A stretch of 64,000 bases of DNA from Leptodontidium sp. MPI-SDFR-AT-0119 (GCA_020726505.1 JAHLEZ010000012.1:1302001-1366000); one strand, 5' to 3'. Counted from the stretch's first letter, positions 1-12,332 are shown. Numbers and translations are program-made. Notes: generated from the sequence alone by a model not told the origin.

Positions 1-288
1 CTGGCTAAGCATTCCAGAGCACCCCCTTTTGGCATTCGGTAACCCTGCATTTCAATGACACATAACCCTGCCCATGCCAATTTCATCAGTTAGCTGGCCT
101 ATTGGCTTACTTTTTTCTCTACCTGGCTGGCTTAAGTCCTCTGTAATGCTCATTCAGGAAGGGAAAGCTAGGAATTGTAAATCATCGAGAACGGTTGGAA
201 CGGGATTATGTATGTGACATTTTGCATTGATGACTTCCGTTTTCCAAAACAAGTCCTTCGGAGGAGAGTGGAAATTGCACATGTTGAT

Positions 289-1781
289 TCAAAGTCTCGG
301 CACCATTTTCAACTCTGCCATCTTCTGAATAGTCCTTTTGAGTCCCTCATCAGTCTGAACATGTCCTGTCCAGCCCATCTTCTTCGCCTTGTCCATGGTC
401 TGCGTCCTATAAAAGCATTAAAGTAAGCGATATCTATGATCACATGCCAAAGAAAAAATCCAGAGAACTTTTTCAAAACACTTCTAAGATGAAAAAGGAA
501 ACTCAACGTACCTTGACCAACGCCCGAGCATTTCAGCATCAAGAGTCCCAAAAACATTCACCAAACTCTCACCCGATCTCCAAGGATCCAATTCCTTCCT
601 CAACTTCTCCTTTTCTTGAATCCTCTCCCATGCAACCTTAACCTCCTCCTTCTTCGCCCACGCCTCAAAACTAAACCTAATTTTCACCACTCCCGGCTTA
701 CCAAACCCCCTCGGAGGTGGACTCCTCGGCATCGTCACAACAAAATACTTACTCTCATCCTCCTCCGGCGTCTCATACCCAATACCATACCAATCCGCAA
801 GGATGGGCCAAAACTTACCATACGAAAACGGGCTATCGTCCACAACATTCAGCGCCTGATCAGCAGCGGAGGGAGTCAGAGCAGCCCATTCCGAGAAATA
901 CCCCAAAAGGCTTGCGGTTGTTAGGTCTTTGTTGATATCCCAAGCGGCGATGTCGGAGGGGAATTCTAGTCGGAGACCTAACTCTTTCTGGATTGAGGCG
1001 TAGATGGCAAGGGCGTATGAGATGTTTATTGGTGCGGTTTTGTTGGCGCCGATGATGAAGCCGGGTCGGGTTACGGTCCAATGGGTGTTATTCTCCTCGG
1101 CCCATGTTGAGAGGAGATCTTCTTGTGGGAAGTAGAAGTTCGAATGTGGGACGCGGAGAGCGGGTGTGTCTTCTGTCATGGGGATTGCTGTTGGGCCGAG
1201 GTGGAGAGCATAATGCTTCCCCCCTGTTTGGAGGACGAAGCGGGTTGGGATGATGGATGATAGGGTGAGGGCCGAGAGGAAGTTCGAGAGAAGTGTCACT
1301 GCACCGATATCAGATGGTTTAGGAACAGAGAGTTTGAACTTTACCATTAACAGTCTCTAGGTCTTCCGTATTCGACCACAAGCCTTCGCCTTCTGCGGCG
1401 GCTGGCTGGACGTAGGAAGTGAAGAATATGTAATCACTATACAAGGATCGTATCAGTACAGCTCACTGGTTCGAACATATTAGCTTACGCTTTAACACCT
1501 TCTTCCTCGAACAAAACCACCAGATCTTCAGGGCTGCTACTCAAGAAATCGGCTGCGATGCTCTTTACTCTATCATTGTGGCTGGGAGGGGGTCGTCTCG
1601 ACATGGCGTAAATGACTTCCCATCGTTCGGGCGCTGCTACAAGAGCATTGACAATCTCAGATCCGGATATTCCATTTGCACCTGTGACTATGGCTGTGTA
1701 TTTCTTGCCGTCGTGAGCTGGGAAGGTGGGTAGGTTGTAGTGTATTCCAGAATTGTGGATGGTTTGGGCGGAGAGAACCAT
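289..1781 (-). CDS. PRISE-type short-chain dehydrogenase/reductase
   Basis: NAD(P)H-dependent reductase of the atypical SDR group that includes progesterone 5-beta-reductase and iridoid synthase-like enzymes; the substrate cannot be told from sequence. I read four exons on the minus strand, about 1489-1781, 1345-1436, 512-1298 and 289-406, giving 429 aa, near the usual family length of about 400. The N-terminus carries the Rossmann motif TGANGISG. Mid-protein NFYFPQEDLL corresponds to the family's NFYY-x2-ED catalytic-Tyr region. The C-terminus ends with the family-typical helix MDKAKKMGWTG. The two upstream introns (52 and 46 bp) and the last intron (105 bp) have GT/AG ends and keep frame. 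An in-frame ATG at 1820 would add 13 residues; I prefer 1781 because the Rossmann strand follows closely. A 26-G tract lies about 65 bp upstream, probably in the promoter or leader. Confidence 0.85.
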
Positions 1782-1845
1782 GGCTGCTGATGTTGAAATG
1801 CGATATCGGGAAATATTCAAATCTTTTGATGCCGCTGGTATATAT

Positions 1846-1871
1846 GGGGGGGGGGGGGGGGGGGGGGGGGG
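1846..1871. repeat. 26-nt poly-G tract
   Basis: Uninterrupted run of 26 G on the plus strand just upstream of the PRISE reductase start. It is the longest of several G or C homopolymers in this window. Length is likely to be polymorphic or misassembled. Confidence 0.95.
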
Positions 1872-2880
1872 AGTTGGGGGGATAACAGTAGCAGGTGTAA
1901 TTTCGGAGAGGAGAAAGGGGAGTCAGAAGTGCACCAAAGCAACGAATGCGAGAGAATGAATTGATCTTGAACATCCAAGCTTGCCTTTATACCTACCCTA
2001 TACGCTTTTCTTGATTTCAAATCTTCCTACACAATCGAATCAATCTTCCCGAATCTCATGGCCGACTGATTTGTGAGCAGCGCAGCAACCTCATCAACGA
2101 CAATGAACATCCATTTCTGTCACAACAACAGGCATCAGATGAAATAATTTGTCAAAAGCCCGAGAAAACGCACGACCCTTCAACATTCACGAAATAGAGG
2201 CGTACTTTGGTAATCATGGCGCATATGTCATCTTCTTGAACTTCACTTAGAGAAAGTTGCCCAATGCGGACGCCGCACAATGATTGGCCAGTCCATCAAA
2301 TCAAGTCACACTTGCTACACGTGATTCATTACTGGAATATTTTTCTTGGAGCGCATTGTGCTTCTAGTTGTACCGATATACCTTTCCATATTGCCAAGAA
2401 GCTTGTGCTGCAGGTTGAAAGGTGCTTGTCCTACTAATTTAGTTCTAGATCCGGATCTCTCGTAGAGTTCTCAGTTCATCATTTCCGCCTTCTCAATAAT
2501 CCAGCTGTCATATCAAGTCGACATACAATTCCCACCAAAAATGAGGAATCTCGAAGGAATTAGCAGGGTATTTCTTAGTTTTCAACAACATGTGGAAAGT
2601 ATGGGTTTGGAAAGATCGTGTATGGAGCGACGCCAGCCAGCCTGCTTGGCCTCGACTGTGCCGCCTCCTGCTGTAGCTAACCGAAGGCAACGACAGACCT
2701 CAAACTACAAATATATATCCACAACAATATCCGATTTTTGCCTATAAGACTGGAGGGCCCCTCTAACAATCCTCAATCTCCTAGAACCTCAAAACAGACT
2801 GCTTGGTCTCCTTACCACTCCATTCTCATACAATTTGCATTCCACTTCAACGAACCATCAAACCCTTTCGCGTTTCCAAG
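1872..2880. other. Intergenic, promoter region of two divergent genes
   Basis: About 1 kb between the divergently transcribed PRISE reductase and the conserved protein at 2881. Only short open frames without recognisable content are seen. The stretch just before 2881 is rich in C and T, as in many fungal leaders. Confidence 0.5.
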
Positions 2881-3841
2881 ATGCTCGACAATGGTACCAA
2901 CACCGTAAACGGCATACCTGACTCCAATGACTCTCGATCCCCCTCTCCCCAAATTGAACGACCAGACTCGCCCGCCCACTCAGAATCATCATCCGGCCCC
3001 AGGCAATCGCCAAAATACAGCGCTGAAGAACTCGGTGCCATGTTCTTAGACTTCTACAAATTCATGGGTACACTTCACGTATGTAATCTGACGGCACCAA
3101 GAAAAGAAGAACAAAATCATGCACTTGATAAGAAACATGAATAATCTAACAACCTCAAAGTTCGACATCAAAGACCTCCAAATCCCACCACCAGGCGGCT
3201 GGCCCAACCTCATCCCAGCCTCCTACGAGTCCATAAAATCCTCTCACGCAATTTCCACCATGAAGCACCTCCCGTACTTCTCCAGCGACGCGAGCATCCA
3301 CTACAAATCCAACCTAGTCGACTACCTCTCGCTCCCAGACTCCTTCTTCACCGAGCCAGACTGGCACGAAGAGATCGTAACCTTCGAGAACGAGGAAGGC
3401 GAGGACGTCGATCCCAAACACGTGTTCGCTATCGCGTGGGGTCATGAAAGCGGCGGGAGGGATTTCTGGCTCAATGTTTGGGATGGGGAGGTTATTGAGG
3501 AGGAGATTAGGTGTCAGAGTAATGGGTCGTGCGATGTGGGGGATTTCTTGGAGGGGTTGAAGGAGCAGTTTATCAGTCTGGGCTTGGTTCCTTGTCTGGG
3601 GAAGGTTATGATTGAGGCGCAGGGGGTGGAGGAGGGTGAGGAGGTTATTACGGAGGAGGAGGTTTGTGAGCAGGGGGATGAGTGGTATACTGATCTAGAC
3701 GTGCAGTATGTCAGGCAAATTTATAGGGCACATGGGTGGCCGAGAGTGTTTCGGAAGGAGGAGGCGTTTGAGGCTATTGAGAAGTTGATGGAGAAGATTG
3801 AGGAGAACCGTGGGGTTTGGGAGGGAGATGCTCACAACTAG
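2881..3841 (+). CDS. Conserved fungal hypothetical protein (GGWP motif)
   Basis: Two exons, 2881-3078 and 3161-3841, joined across an 82-bp intron (gtatgt...caaag), give 292 aa. The N-terminal 45 residues are Ser/Pro-rich and look disordered. The folded part begins around YSAEELGAMFLDFYKF and contains PPPGGWP followed by HLPYF and IHYKS, a pattern I associate with an uncharacterised Pezizomycotina family. The C-terminal third is strongly acidic (Glu-rich, around residues 200-250). There is no signal peptide or membrane segment. An ATG at 2803 is in frame but would add a basic leader that reads like untranslated sequence, so I chose 2881. The function is unknown. A distant SMI1/KNR4-like fold is possible but not supported by a clear motif. 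Confidence 0.7.
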
Positions 3842-4182
3842 ATCGGCGATGTGACCTGTGACGATGGTATATTGTGGATCGCTGTAGACTTCTAACCACA
3901 GACGAATATCACAAAAAGTCCCTTCAGGCTACAATTAGAAAAGCAGCCTAGAGCAGGACATTATCTAAATTCTCCTATCAAGTATGCGAGTGGAGTATAG
4001 TACAGATTCTTTAGCAAGGTGACCGTGGCTGTCCAATTCCATCAGGGGGAATCAACCGAGAGCCGTTCCTGCCTCCCAATGCATGCATGTTTATCAAAAC
4101 GCCCAAATGAAAACTGAAAGGAAAATACCCCGAGGCATGGGCGGTGCCCCAGCTATTCACAATCCAATGTTGCCACCCCCTT
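3842..4182. other. Intergenic, convergent 3' flanks
   Basis: Between two convergent genes. It should hold both 3' untranslated regions and poly(A) sites. I see no coding content. Confidence 0.6.
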
Positions 4183-6663
4183 TTACATTGTTTGCTTCCC
4201 TGTCTTGTCCAACACCACTTCGGTTTTGGTCTGGTCTTCTTTTTGCTCTGCGGCACGCTCGTCGACCTCCTCTGGACTCTCCTCCTCCATTTGAGCCAGG
4301 TCACCAGCGATTTGCTCTGTCTCTGTGAGATGTCCTTCTGGCTCCATAGCTCGCTTATCGGCAGCTTCACCACCACTCATCTGCCACTCCATCAACTTGG
4401 AGAAAGCGGAGTCTGGGTTATTCGACAATGCTTTGTAGGTGCCCGTTTCGGCCACCTTTCCGTCATTTCCAAGCACGATAATGTGATCAGATCTCTTGAT
4501 CGTTGATAATCTATGAGCGATTGAGATCGTGGTGTTGTGTCCTCTGAGCAGGGCCGCCAAGGCAGAATTGACCAGCGTCTCGGATTCAGCATCCAATGCC
4601 GATGTAGCTTCGTCAAGAATTAGGATATCGGGGTTCTTGAGCAAGGCTCGCGCAATAGCAATTCTTTGTTTCTGACCTCCAGATAACTGGGCGCCACGAG
4701 CACCAACCGAGGTATCAAGTCCATCAGGGAAATCGCTGATGAACTGGCAATTTGCCTTTCTTGCCGCGGCAGTAATTTCTGCTCGCGACGCATGAGGCTT
4801 GCCATATGCAATATTCTCCGCAATGGAGCCAGACATGAGGACAGGCTCCTGACCAACCATTCCAATGCGACGACGCAACGATTTACCATTCATGGTGGAG
4901 ATGTCCACACCATTAATTGAAATAGTTCCTTCTGTTGGATTGTAGAATCTCAAAAGCAAGGAGCCAATCGTAGACTTTCCACCACCACTTGGTCCAACGA
5001 TGGCGACATTAGTTCCGGATGGAATTTCGAAGTCGAGACCATCGAAGATATTGACTGCTGGTCGAGTTGGATAAGCAAAGGAGACATTCGAGAATTTGAT
5101 GATTCCTTGGGCAGATTTGACCTTGACTCCGACAGTAGCAGGAATAGTTGGCTTTCGGTCTTGGAGCTCGAACAAGCGACTAGCAGCACCAACACCCTTC
5201 ATGAGTTCGGAGTAGAAACTGGAAACTCCAAATAAACTCGACCCGGCGTATGCGGTGTACATCAGAAAAGATGTCAAGTCACCAATGCTGATGACTCCAC
5301 TCTTGACCATGGATCCTCCGGAATACAGTAGGGCCAAGATGGTCATATTGCCAAGAAATCCCGACGAACTGAAGAAAGTTGCACTGATGAGCGCCTCCCT
5401 TTTACCCAACGCAAAGATCTTCTTGACTTGGTGATTGTAGCGCCCGACTTCCTGGATCTCGCCTGCAAATGCCTGACTGGTTCGAACGTTTCCCAGTCTC
5501 TCTTCAGCGATTTTCGTCAAAGTTCCCAAGTTCCGTTGGATTTTGCGACTCAAGTTTCGAATTGCTCGTCCGTAGAAGAAAGCACCGATCGCAACTGGCG
5601 GGAACATCAAGCAAAGAATGCTTGTCAATTTCAGACTGACCCAGGCCATTGCGGTGAACCCAGCCGCACCACTTACGATAGCTCTTAATCCATCCGACAA
5701 GTTCTGCGTGATGCTCTTGCCAACAATTACGGTGTCCGAGCTAAGGCGAGAAATCAAGTCTCCGACCCGGTTAGCATCAAAGAACTCGGCATTCTGTACA
5801 TATGTCCGTCTGTAGAGTTGCGAACGAAGTCTAGAGACGATTCGCTCTCCTACAATTCGAAGAATAATAATCCGTCCATAGTTCGCAGCAGCTCCGCAAG
5901 TAAGAACCACTCCGAGGGCCAAATAGAACTGTCCAATTTCTAGACCGAACAGAGTGCTCCCTTCTGAGGGATCCTTGGTTGCCAGATCCAGAATCTTTCC
6001 AATAGAGAATGGTATCGACATTGTGATACTCGAAGAAATCAGCAGAAATGCAAAGGCCAATCCAAGCCATTTGGCTTCTGGCCTTGCAATTTTGATCAAT
6101 CTCCATATTTCGCCGAATCCAGCAGAATTGCCTGGTGCCTTATTACTCGACAGCCGCGCACTCAGGTTAACCTGAGCTGCCTTGGATGCCTTCTCACTCC
6201 TCTCAAATCCTCCTTGTTCGTCTATCAAGTCTTCCTCCTCCTCCTGCCTCTTAGCCTTCTCCTTCTCTATGAGATCTTGTCGGTCTGTAGTTTTCGGCGC
6301 GTCTCGCAAGTGAGATGTGCTATTAAAAGGTCGTAGTTGTGCAACCGCAGGTCTCCACTGCGGCGAAAGACCTAGCTTTGGCTGCGTGAGAATCTTACTC
6401 GCGAGAGGTTGGTTCGGTCGAATGGCCGAGGGAGCGCTCCTCGATGGAGTGTTGAAGGTCGAATTACATCGTTTCGCGATCTGAGGAGATGAAGAGGTAG
6501 GCAGTCGTGTTGCAGCCGCTTTCGCTATAGGGTTCGGTGTTGAGAGCTGTCTGGAAGCTCTCTCGAATACCGCAGTCCCCCATCCATGACCTCGAAGCAC
6601 CGTAGTTCGTCGCATTGCGGGCAATATGTTGCGCCCAAACTGTATCAGAGCCGCTGATATCAC
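4183..6663 (-). CDS. MDL1: Mitochondrial ABC half-transporter, Mdl1/ABCB10 type
   Basis: Single-exon gene of 826 aa. The first ~130 residues are rich in Arg, Ser and Thr with almost no acidic residues, as in a mitochondrial presequence. A charged linker follows. The transmembrane domain spans about residues 195-490, and then a full nucleotide-binding domain: Walker A GPSGGGKST near residue 557, signature LSGGQKQR near 658, Walker B ILILDEATSALD near 680 and a downstream His switch (IAHRLST). This one-TMD plus one-NBD layout works as a homodimer in the inner mitochondrial membrane; Mdl1 exports peptides from the matrix in yeast. The C-terminal tail after the NBD is long and acidic. The start at 6663 is chosen as the first Met; MRRTTVLRGHG at residue 17 would also give a presequence. 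The gene is divergent from CDC37. Confidence 0.92.
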   Translation of the reverse strand: MISAALIQFGRNILPAMRRTTVLRGHGWGTAVFERASRQLSTPNPIAKAAATRLPTSSSPQIAKRCNSTFNTPSRSAPSAIRPNQPLASKILTQPKLGLSPQWRPAVAQLRPFNSTSHLRDAPKTTDRQDLIEKEKAKRQEEEEDLIDEQGGFERSEKASKAAQVNLSARLSSNKAPGNSAGFGEIWRLIKIARPEAKWLGLAFAFLLISSSITMSIPFSIGKILDLATKDPSEGSTLFGLEIGQFYLALGVVLTCGAAANYGRIIILRIVGERIVSRLRSQLYRRTYVQNAEFFDANRVGDLISRLSSDTVIVGKSITQNLSDGLRAIVSGAAGFTAMAWVSLKLTSILCLMFPPVAIGAFFYGRAIRNLSRKIQRNLGTLTKIAEERLGNVRTSQAFAGEIQEVGRYNHQVKKIFALGKREALISATFFSSSGFLGNMTILALLYSGGSMVKSGVISIGDLTSFLMYTAYAGSSLFGVSSFYSELMKGVGAASRLFELQDRKPTIPATVGVKVKSAQGIIKFSNVSFAYPTRPAVNIFDGLDFEIPSGTNVAIVGPSGGGKSTIGSLLLRFYNPTEGTISINGVDISTMNGKSLRRRIGMVGQEPVLMSGSIAENIAYGKPHASRAEITAAARKANCQFISDFPDGLDTSVGARGAQLSGGQKQRIAIARALLKNPDILILDEATSALDAESETLVNSALAALLRGHNTTISIAHRLSTIKRSDHIIVLGNDGKVAETGTYKALSNNPDSAFSKLMEWQMSGGEAADKRAMEPEGHLTETEQIAGDLAQMEEESPEEVDERAAEQKEDQTKTEVVLDKTGKQTM

Positions 6664-7052
6664 CGGTGTAGATCAGATCCGTCTGGTCGTCGCAGGCCCA
6701 TTGTCACATTGAACGGTGGTCCGGGGAGTGGGTGATGATGGTGATGATGCGCAGAAGAGAAGGTTGAAGTTCGGACTTTGAAATCAACAACTTAATTGTC
6801 TAGTCGGGAGCGAGAGCATTTTAGCTTCCGTCATCGCTGTGATTGGCACAATTCGGCATAACTTTGTGCACGTGTTTGTGCTGCACCGAGCGAGCGTGGG
6901 GTTCTTGGAGGGGGGATTCTGAAAGCAAAGAAATTCCCCGCCTTGCCGTCGAACATTCCACTCGATTGGAGAACATCCTTTGCGCCGCAACACTCTCTCC
7001 ACATAAACACCACAATATCTTCATACTTGGAAAAGCAGATACATTGTCCAAA
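6664..7052. promoter_or_regulatory. Bidirectional promoter region MDL1 / CDC37
   Basis: The 389 bp between the start codons of two divergent housekeeping genes must hold both promoters. It contains GC-rich stretches and a short (gatg)n-like repeat near 6732-6752. I identify no specific factor site. Confidence 0.5.
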
Positions 7053-8716
7053 ATGCCTGTCGATTACAGTAAATGGGTAAGTAAACCAAGGAAGAGCAAG
7101 AAGCATTGCCTCTCCAACATCCCACCATCCATCAGGCTGAATCTCAAGGCTGACAATATCAGGATGCTCTCGAGCTGAGCGACGATTCCGACATCGAAGT
7201 CCACCCCAACGTCGATAAGCGTTCCTTCATTCGAGCAAAGCAAAATCAGATCCACCAACAACGATTCGAGCGCAAGAACCAAATCGAAACATACAAGTAC
7301 GAGCGTATCATCAACGATGGCCTGCTCAAGCGCATCAACGCCCTCCTCACTGCCTTACAATCACATGGCAAAGAAGCCGAGAACCGCAGCCCGGATGAGC
7401 TGGTCTTCCAGGCTATTATGGAGTCAGTGGGAGCTTCGGAAGATGGCGATAAACCCCCACCACCACCAGTCGGTGTCCACACTCAGGAGAAGGAACTTCC
7501 AAGCTACTCCAAGATGATGGCTGCGTTGGTTGATCAGGTCAAAGCAAAAGTTGACGAGGACAAACCAGCGGACTCGGACCGATACCAGGCATATGTTACG
7601 GAGATCAAGGCACATCAGACCAAGGTAGAGGGTCTACAGAAGCAGCTGCTGGTGGAATTGAATAAATTGGAGGTAGAAGAAGGCAAGAAAATCACAAGTG
7701 AAGGTCTGCGCGAGGGCTTCAACAGTTCGCATGTTTCTAAAGCCGATGCATTCCCCGCCCCAGAGCCCAAGAAGACCACCACCAAGAAAGTTCAGGCCGT
7801 CGAAGTTCTGAACCCACATGCTCTGGCTGCTAAAGACTCAGACCCGCAATCTTCTGGCGCTGATGGCGATGTTGACGAGCCAGGCCTGGATGATGACGAC
7901 GATGAAGACGAGATGGAGCCAACAGAGCTTGGAAAAGCATTCGCTAAGATCAAGATGGGAGACTATCGGACATGCCTCCAATATATTTCCGAACACCCGC
8001 AGGTCCTGGCCGAGAGAGAAACCGACGGTTTACTAGTTATGGCTTTCAACAGCGCTCTTCAAGGAAAGGAAGACTTTGCAAGACTATGTGTTCATCAGGG
8101 TCTCCTGCTGCAGTACTGCCGAGCTTTGGGACGAGATGGTGTTGGGTTGTTCTTCAAGCGTATCACAACCCAAGGTCACCAAGCTCAGAAGGTCTTCTTC
8201 GACGATGTCAACTCGACGTTCGCACGCATAAAGGTCAGAGCAAAGGAGCTTGAAAAGCAAAGAGCACAAGAGGAAGCCGATGGAAGTGGTGGAGTTGAGC
8301 AGATTCAATTACACGCTGTTGATCCTGGAACTACTATCAACATCAAGATCCCACCCCCAACAAGCGAGGATCCGGAGGAAATCGAAGCAAGAAAGTTATT
8401 CAATGCTTTCCCACCTGGGCTTCAGAGAGCTTTGGAGAGTGGAAGCTTGGATGAGGTCAACAAGGTGTTGGGTAAGATGAGTGTGGAGGAGGCTGAAGAA
8501 GTTGTTGGCCAATTGGGCGAAGTGAGTCTAGACATACTTCTCTGTGATCTCTCATACTAACTGAATCAGGGTGGAATGCTTTCTCTTGAGGAGCAAATCA
8601 TTGACGCTACCACGGAGGAAGGTCAACAAGCACTTAAGGAGTTCGAGGAACAAGAGCGAGCAGCGGCTAAGGCGAGCGCTGTTTCATCAAGCAAATATTC
8701 AGAGGATCCAGAATGA
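7053..8716 (+). CDS. CDC37: Hsp90 co-chaperone Cdc37
   Basis: Kinase-specific Hsp90 co-chaperone in the cytosol. Three exons: 7053-7076 (only 8 codons, MPVDYSKW), 7163-8521 and 8570-8716, giving 509 aa. The N-terminus matches the Cdc37 hallmark: a VDYS-W start followed by LELSDDSD and HPNVD. The Ser in LSDDSD corresponds to the conserved CK2 phosphosite needed for kinase binding. A coiled-coil N-terminal domain is followed by an acidic linker (DDDDDEDEMEP) and the Hsp90-binding middle domain (CLQYISEHP, LLQYCRALGRDG). The very short first exon means ATG-only gene callers would miss the true start. The last intron separates the C-terminal helix GGMLSLEEQI from the core. Confidence 0.95.
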
Positions 8717-9061
8717 TAGGCTTCTAGGTAGGTGGGAGATGCGGGCCAAAAGTGCGAATTTGAGCGAAAGCGATGCATACCGATGAGCTTGCGATGTATT
8801 GAGCGCGTTAGATTTCAGCTACAGATATCACAATCGAATATAGCATCAATGAATTATCATGAAGTTGTCTTGATATGTGCCGTGTATTTTCAACGCCCCG
8901 TAGCCCATATCCATGATCCAGGCAGCGCAAAAGAAAAGATACAACCAGCAATGCACGCACTCAGATCTTACAAGCCCACCGTAGAAAAGCAGCCACCAAG
9001 ATCCCCTCAAATCATCAATCAAAACCATGAAACGAGTGAATCTCCTGTCGTAGCCACTCCC

Positions 9062-9956
9062 TTAATAGCCCGTAGCACCCGGCGCCTTCTCATCCTTCTT
9101 CAAACTCATCAACAACTCCCTAAACTTCGCCTTCTCGCTTCCACTCGCACCACCTCTCGCACCCTTACCACTCAGATCAACCAGCTTAGCAATACGCTCC
9201 CAGCTCGTGCCACCGGCAGCGGTATCCTCCCTACTCTCCAAGAATTGCTCGGCCTCGCGGCGGGTCGCAGCAATGCTCTTCTCCTTCTTGGAATTGTAGT
9301 TCTCGTAGAAATCGTCGATATTCTGCTGGGCGGCCTTGACAGTCTCCTCTTTGCGCTCGGCGGATCGGGCCTCGCGGTCTTGCAGGGCGAGGTCGCGACG
9401 TTCGCGCCATTGTTTGATCACTTCAGGCTCTTCTTCGTCGTCGGCGCGCGGGGCGTAGTAGGATGGTTGTTGGGATTGGAAGGGGCCGGAGTTGGTGATG
9501 CTGCCGCCTGGTGCTACGCCCTGGGTTCTAGTTAGCACTGCTTGCCTTCCTGCCGGTCCTCCCCGTTGTCCATCTCTCAGACATTGAATATAGCATACCT
9601 CGTTTTGTGTATCGATTGCTGGGAACGAGCTCTCAAACTCAGTGACCTCCTCGTTACCACCGCTGCCGCCTCCACCTCCGAGCAAGTCATCGTCTCCATC
9701 CTCAACGTATGCTGAGTTATCATTGCCCGTAGCAAACTGGTTCGCATCGTCACCCAACAACGCCTTCTCGCGACTCAGGAAGTCGTCACCCTCAAAGCCA
9801 GACGAGCCTTGAGCTTCTGTTTGTGCTGTTCGAACAATGTGTTAGTAAAGCTGAGCCCGAACAGACAAGACAGATCGATCAGAGGCATTGGGATGGGGAA
9901 AAGTAGGACGTACCACCGGAGTCAAACTCCTCGAGTGAAGGGAATCGGTCTGCCAT
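9062..9956 (-). CDS. CLC1: Clathrin light chain
   Basis: Regulatory subunit of the clathrin triskelion, binding the heavy-chain hub on coated vesicles. Three exons on the minus strand, 9914-9956, 9599-9825 and 9062-9520, give 242 aa. The protein starts MADRFPSLEEFDSG, the conserved acidic light-chain N-terminus. An acidic Gly-rich segment follows, then the heavy-chain-binding helix (VIKQWRERRDLALQDREARSAER) with heptad character around residues 120-190. The end contains the conserved TSWERIAKLVDLSGK block and a basic C-terminus. Both introns keep frame. The first exon is short (43 nt), so the start rests on homology and not on a long open frame. Confidence 0.93.
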
Positions 9957-10824
9957 TTTGTGTTGTGATGGAGCGGTCTTCAACGATTATGTTGAAGGTT
10001 ATCGCAAGTTGGTCTGGTTGCGATTATGGTTCTCCATGTCAATAAGGTGCAGCTGGCTCGAAGCGGCCGCTTGAGGATTAGTCAGCTATTCAGCCGCGTT
10101 TCCCCCTTTTCATCTCTGTTTGTGACGCTGGTTTGTTCCCTGAAAAACAGTGGTCAAGCAAATTTTCAACCGTTCACTGGCAACATATCAGCTTGTATAA
10201 TCCAGCACCGTTAGACTTTGATTAGGCTTGTGCAAGGTGTGCAGCCCAACAAGCTCCAGATGTCAAGTTTGAACAGACACGTGACACATCTTGCTTCATC
10301 CTGCTCAGGAACGTCAATTTGCGAGGTTCCGGTAGTATCCAGTACATCTATTTTCAATTTGAGCTATGTCCATTGTTTGTGTTACTTCAGTTATGACAAG
10401 TAGGGGGAGCCTATCGCGCAAGAGAAGTCTCAAGCATGTCAGATTCACATCCCCTACTCCTCCAGCTGGTCCAGCACGTCGCCGAGCCATTCTATCTCTT
10501 AAAGCTCCCAGGAATGGAGAATATGACCTCATGTTTACAGGCTTGAATATGTTAAGCTTCAGAGCATTGCTGTGTTGAAGCTTTCCCCAGACACAATAGA
10601 TGGAAGGATCCACTGCACTTGTTTAAATCCCAACCAAGGTCAATACCTTCGATTGTTTGTATGGAACCATAACATCAGGTCAAAACAAGGAGGCAACAGA
10701 GGGCTTCGGTCATTGCTAATTCTGGCCCCTCTAAAAATATAATTCTTACCTGCTAGCGCTTTTGTTTGAAAGTTTTTTTAATGTAAATTTGGTCAGGGCT
10801 TCTAGCAGTCAAACGATCCTCACA
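9957..10824. other. Intergenic region
   Basis: Divergent flank between clathrin light chain and the lipase. Only short shadow frames. An A/T-rich element (ctaaaaatataattc near 10732) lies about 90 bp before the lipase ATG and may act as its core promoter. Confidence 0.4.
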
Positions 10825-12332
10825 ATGGCACCTCCTAACATGCTCCTCCAAGCTGTCACTGCTTTTCTGTCCCTCTCTGCTGTCTCAGCCTCTCCTTTCT
10901 TCAAACGAGCACCGGCTCCCCCATCCAAGGATGACTTCTACAGCCTTCCCAAAGGTACGAGAAAGCATCTCCAGGAGACATCCTCAGACACCAGAAGCCA
11001 CCCGAGCCTCTAGCAGCATTTAGAAATATCCCCTTGAATCTCCACTCCTCTTATCAAATTCAATTCCGCACAACCAACAGCCAAGGCAAGCCAGATACCG
11101 CGGTCACAACCATTCTCATCCCCAAGTCAGCCAACAACTCTCGCTTGATCTCCTACCAGGATTTCGAGGACTCATCTTCTGTTGATTGCGCTACCTCGTA
11201 TGCGCTACACCAAGGGAAGAAATTCAACACCAGACTTTCGAAGTCGGATGTGCTTTTCGAAGCTAGGCTGCTGAATCAAGGATACTATGTCAACCTCCCC
11301 GACTACGAAGGCCGTAAAGCAGCATTCAGATCTGGTTGGCAAGCTGGATATGCGACTCTGGACTCCATTCGGGCTGTCCTTAGTTCATCAAAGTTTACCG
11401 GCATCGCAGAACATGATGTTGGTATCACGATTTGGGGATACTCCGGCGGCTCTATCCCCACTGAGTGGGCAGCAGAGATGCAGCCAGACTATGCACCTGA
11501 GCTCAAGATTCTTGGTGCGGCTGTAGGAGGAATTATTGGCAACATCAACGACACCATCCATATCATCAACGACACACCACACGCTGGATTCGGTCCCGCA
11601 GGTCTCATTAGCTTGCACAAAGCCTACGAAATTAAAGAGTTCTCCCGGCTCCTTCACCAAGAGACCTTCCCTGAGACCAGAACAGAGTTTATGTCCCCTC
11701 TCCACCCATGCGCCACTGAAGTCCTGGATAAGTTCAGCAATAAAGACATCCTATCCTATTTTCGCTCTGGGGCCGGGTTCCTGGACAAACCGCTCGTGAA
11801 AGACATCACCGAGAAAGCTGGTATCATGGGCAAGCACGGCGTGCCTGAAATCCCGATGTTTTTCTATCATGGAGTCCAGGATGAAGTCATGCCTATCAAG
11901 GGCAACGACGAACTGGTCGGCGGCTACTGCAATAAAAGCATCAACTCCCTTCAATACATCCGCCACAAAGTCGGAAACCACGCCGCCACTTCGTTCGCTG
12001 GTGCCGGTAGAGTAAATGCCTTTTTGAAAGACCGTTATAATGGCGTTCCTGCGCCAAAGGGATGTCATATGAGTGATGTTATGCTTGTTGATCTCGATCA
12101 GAAGAATTTGGCAGGCTTTGGGGATATTATCGTGGGGTGGTTGGGATCGTTGACTGCTGCGCCTTTTGGGGATAGTTGGGATAAGGCGGTCAATGGAGCG
12201 GAGGATAAAATCAAGGATCAGATTACTGGGTTTTTTGGAGCCGGAAATGACGAGAAGAAGGATGGTGATGGTGAGGAGAAAGATGATGATTTGGGATCAA
12301 AGATCAAGGACATCACTAAAGGATGGTGGTAA
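10825..12332 (+). CDS. Secretory lipase (CALA-like, PF03583 family)
   Basis: Secreted triacylglycerol lipase of the family of Candida antarctica lipase A and Candida LIP proteins. Two exons, 10825-10954 and 11017-12332, give 481 aa. The first ~24 residues form a clear signal peptide (hydrophobic core LLQAVTAFLSLSAVSA) followed by a KR site. The nucleophile elbow is GYSGG (near residue 210). Candidate acid and base are the Asp in HGVQDEVMP and the His in VGNHAATSF. The C-terminal ~45 residues are unusually Lys/Asp/Glu-rich (EKKDGDGEEKDDD) before a terminal GWW. Odd point: the segment right after the signal peptide is short and I do not see the LKPGTILR-type motif common in this family. An extra small exon in the intron region, or true loss, is possible. 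Confidence 0.88.

Noticed and set aside
9062..9535. Long plus-strand frame at 8732-9535
   Set aside because: It is the complement of the clathrin light chain exon, whose protein is clearly conserved.
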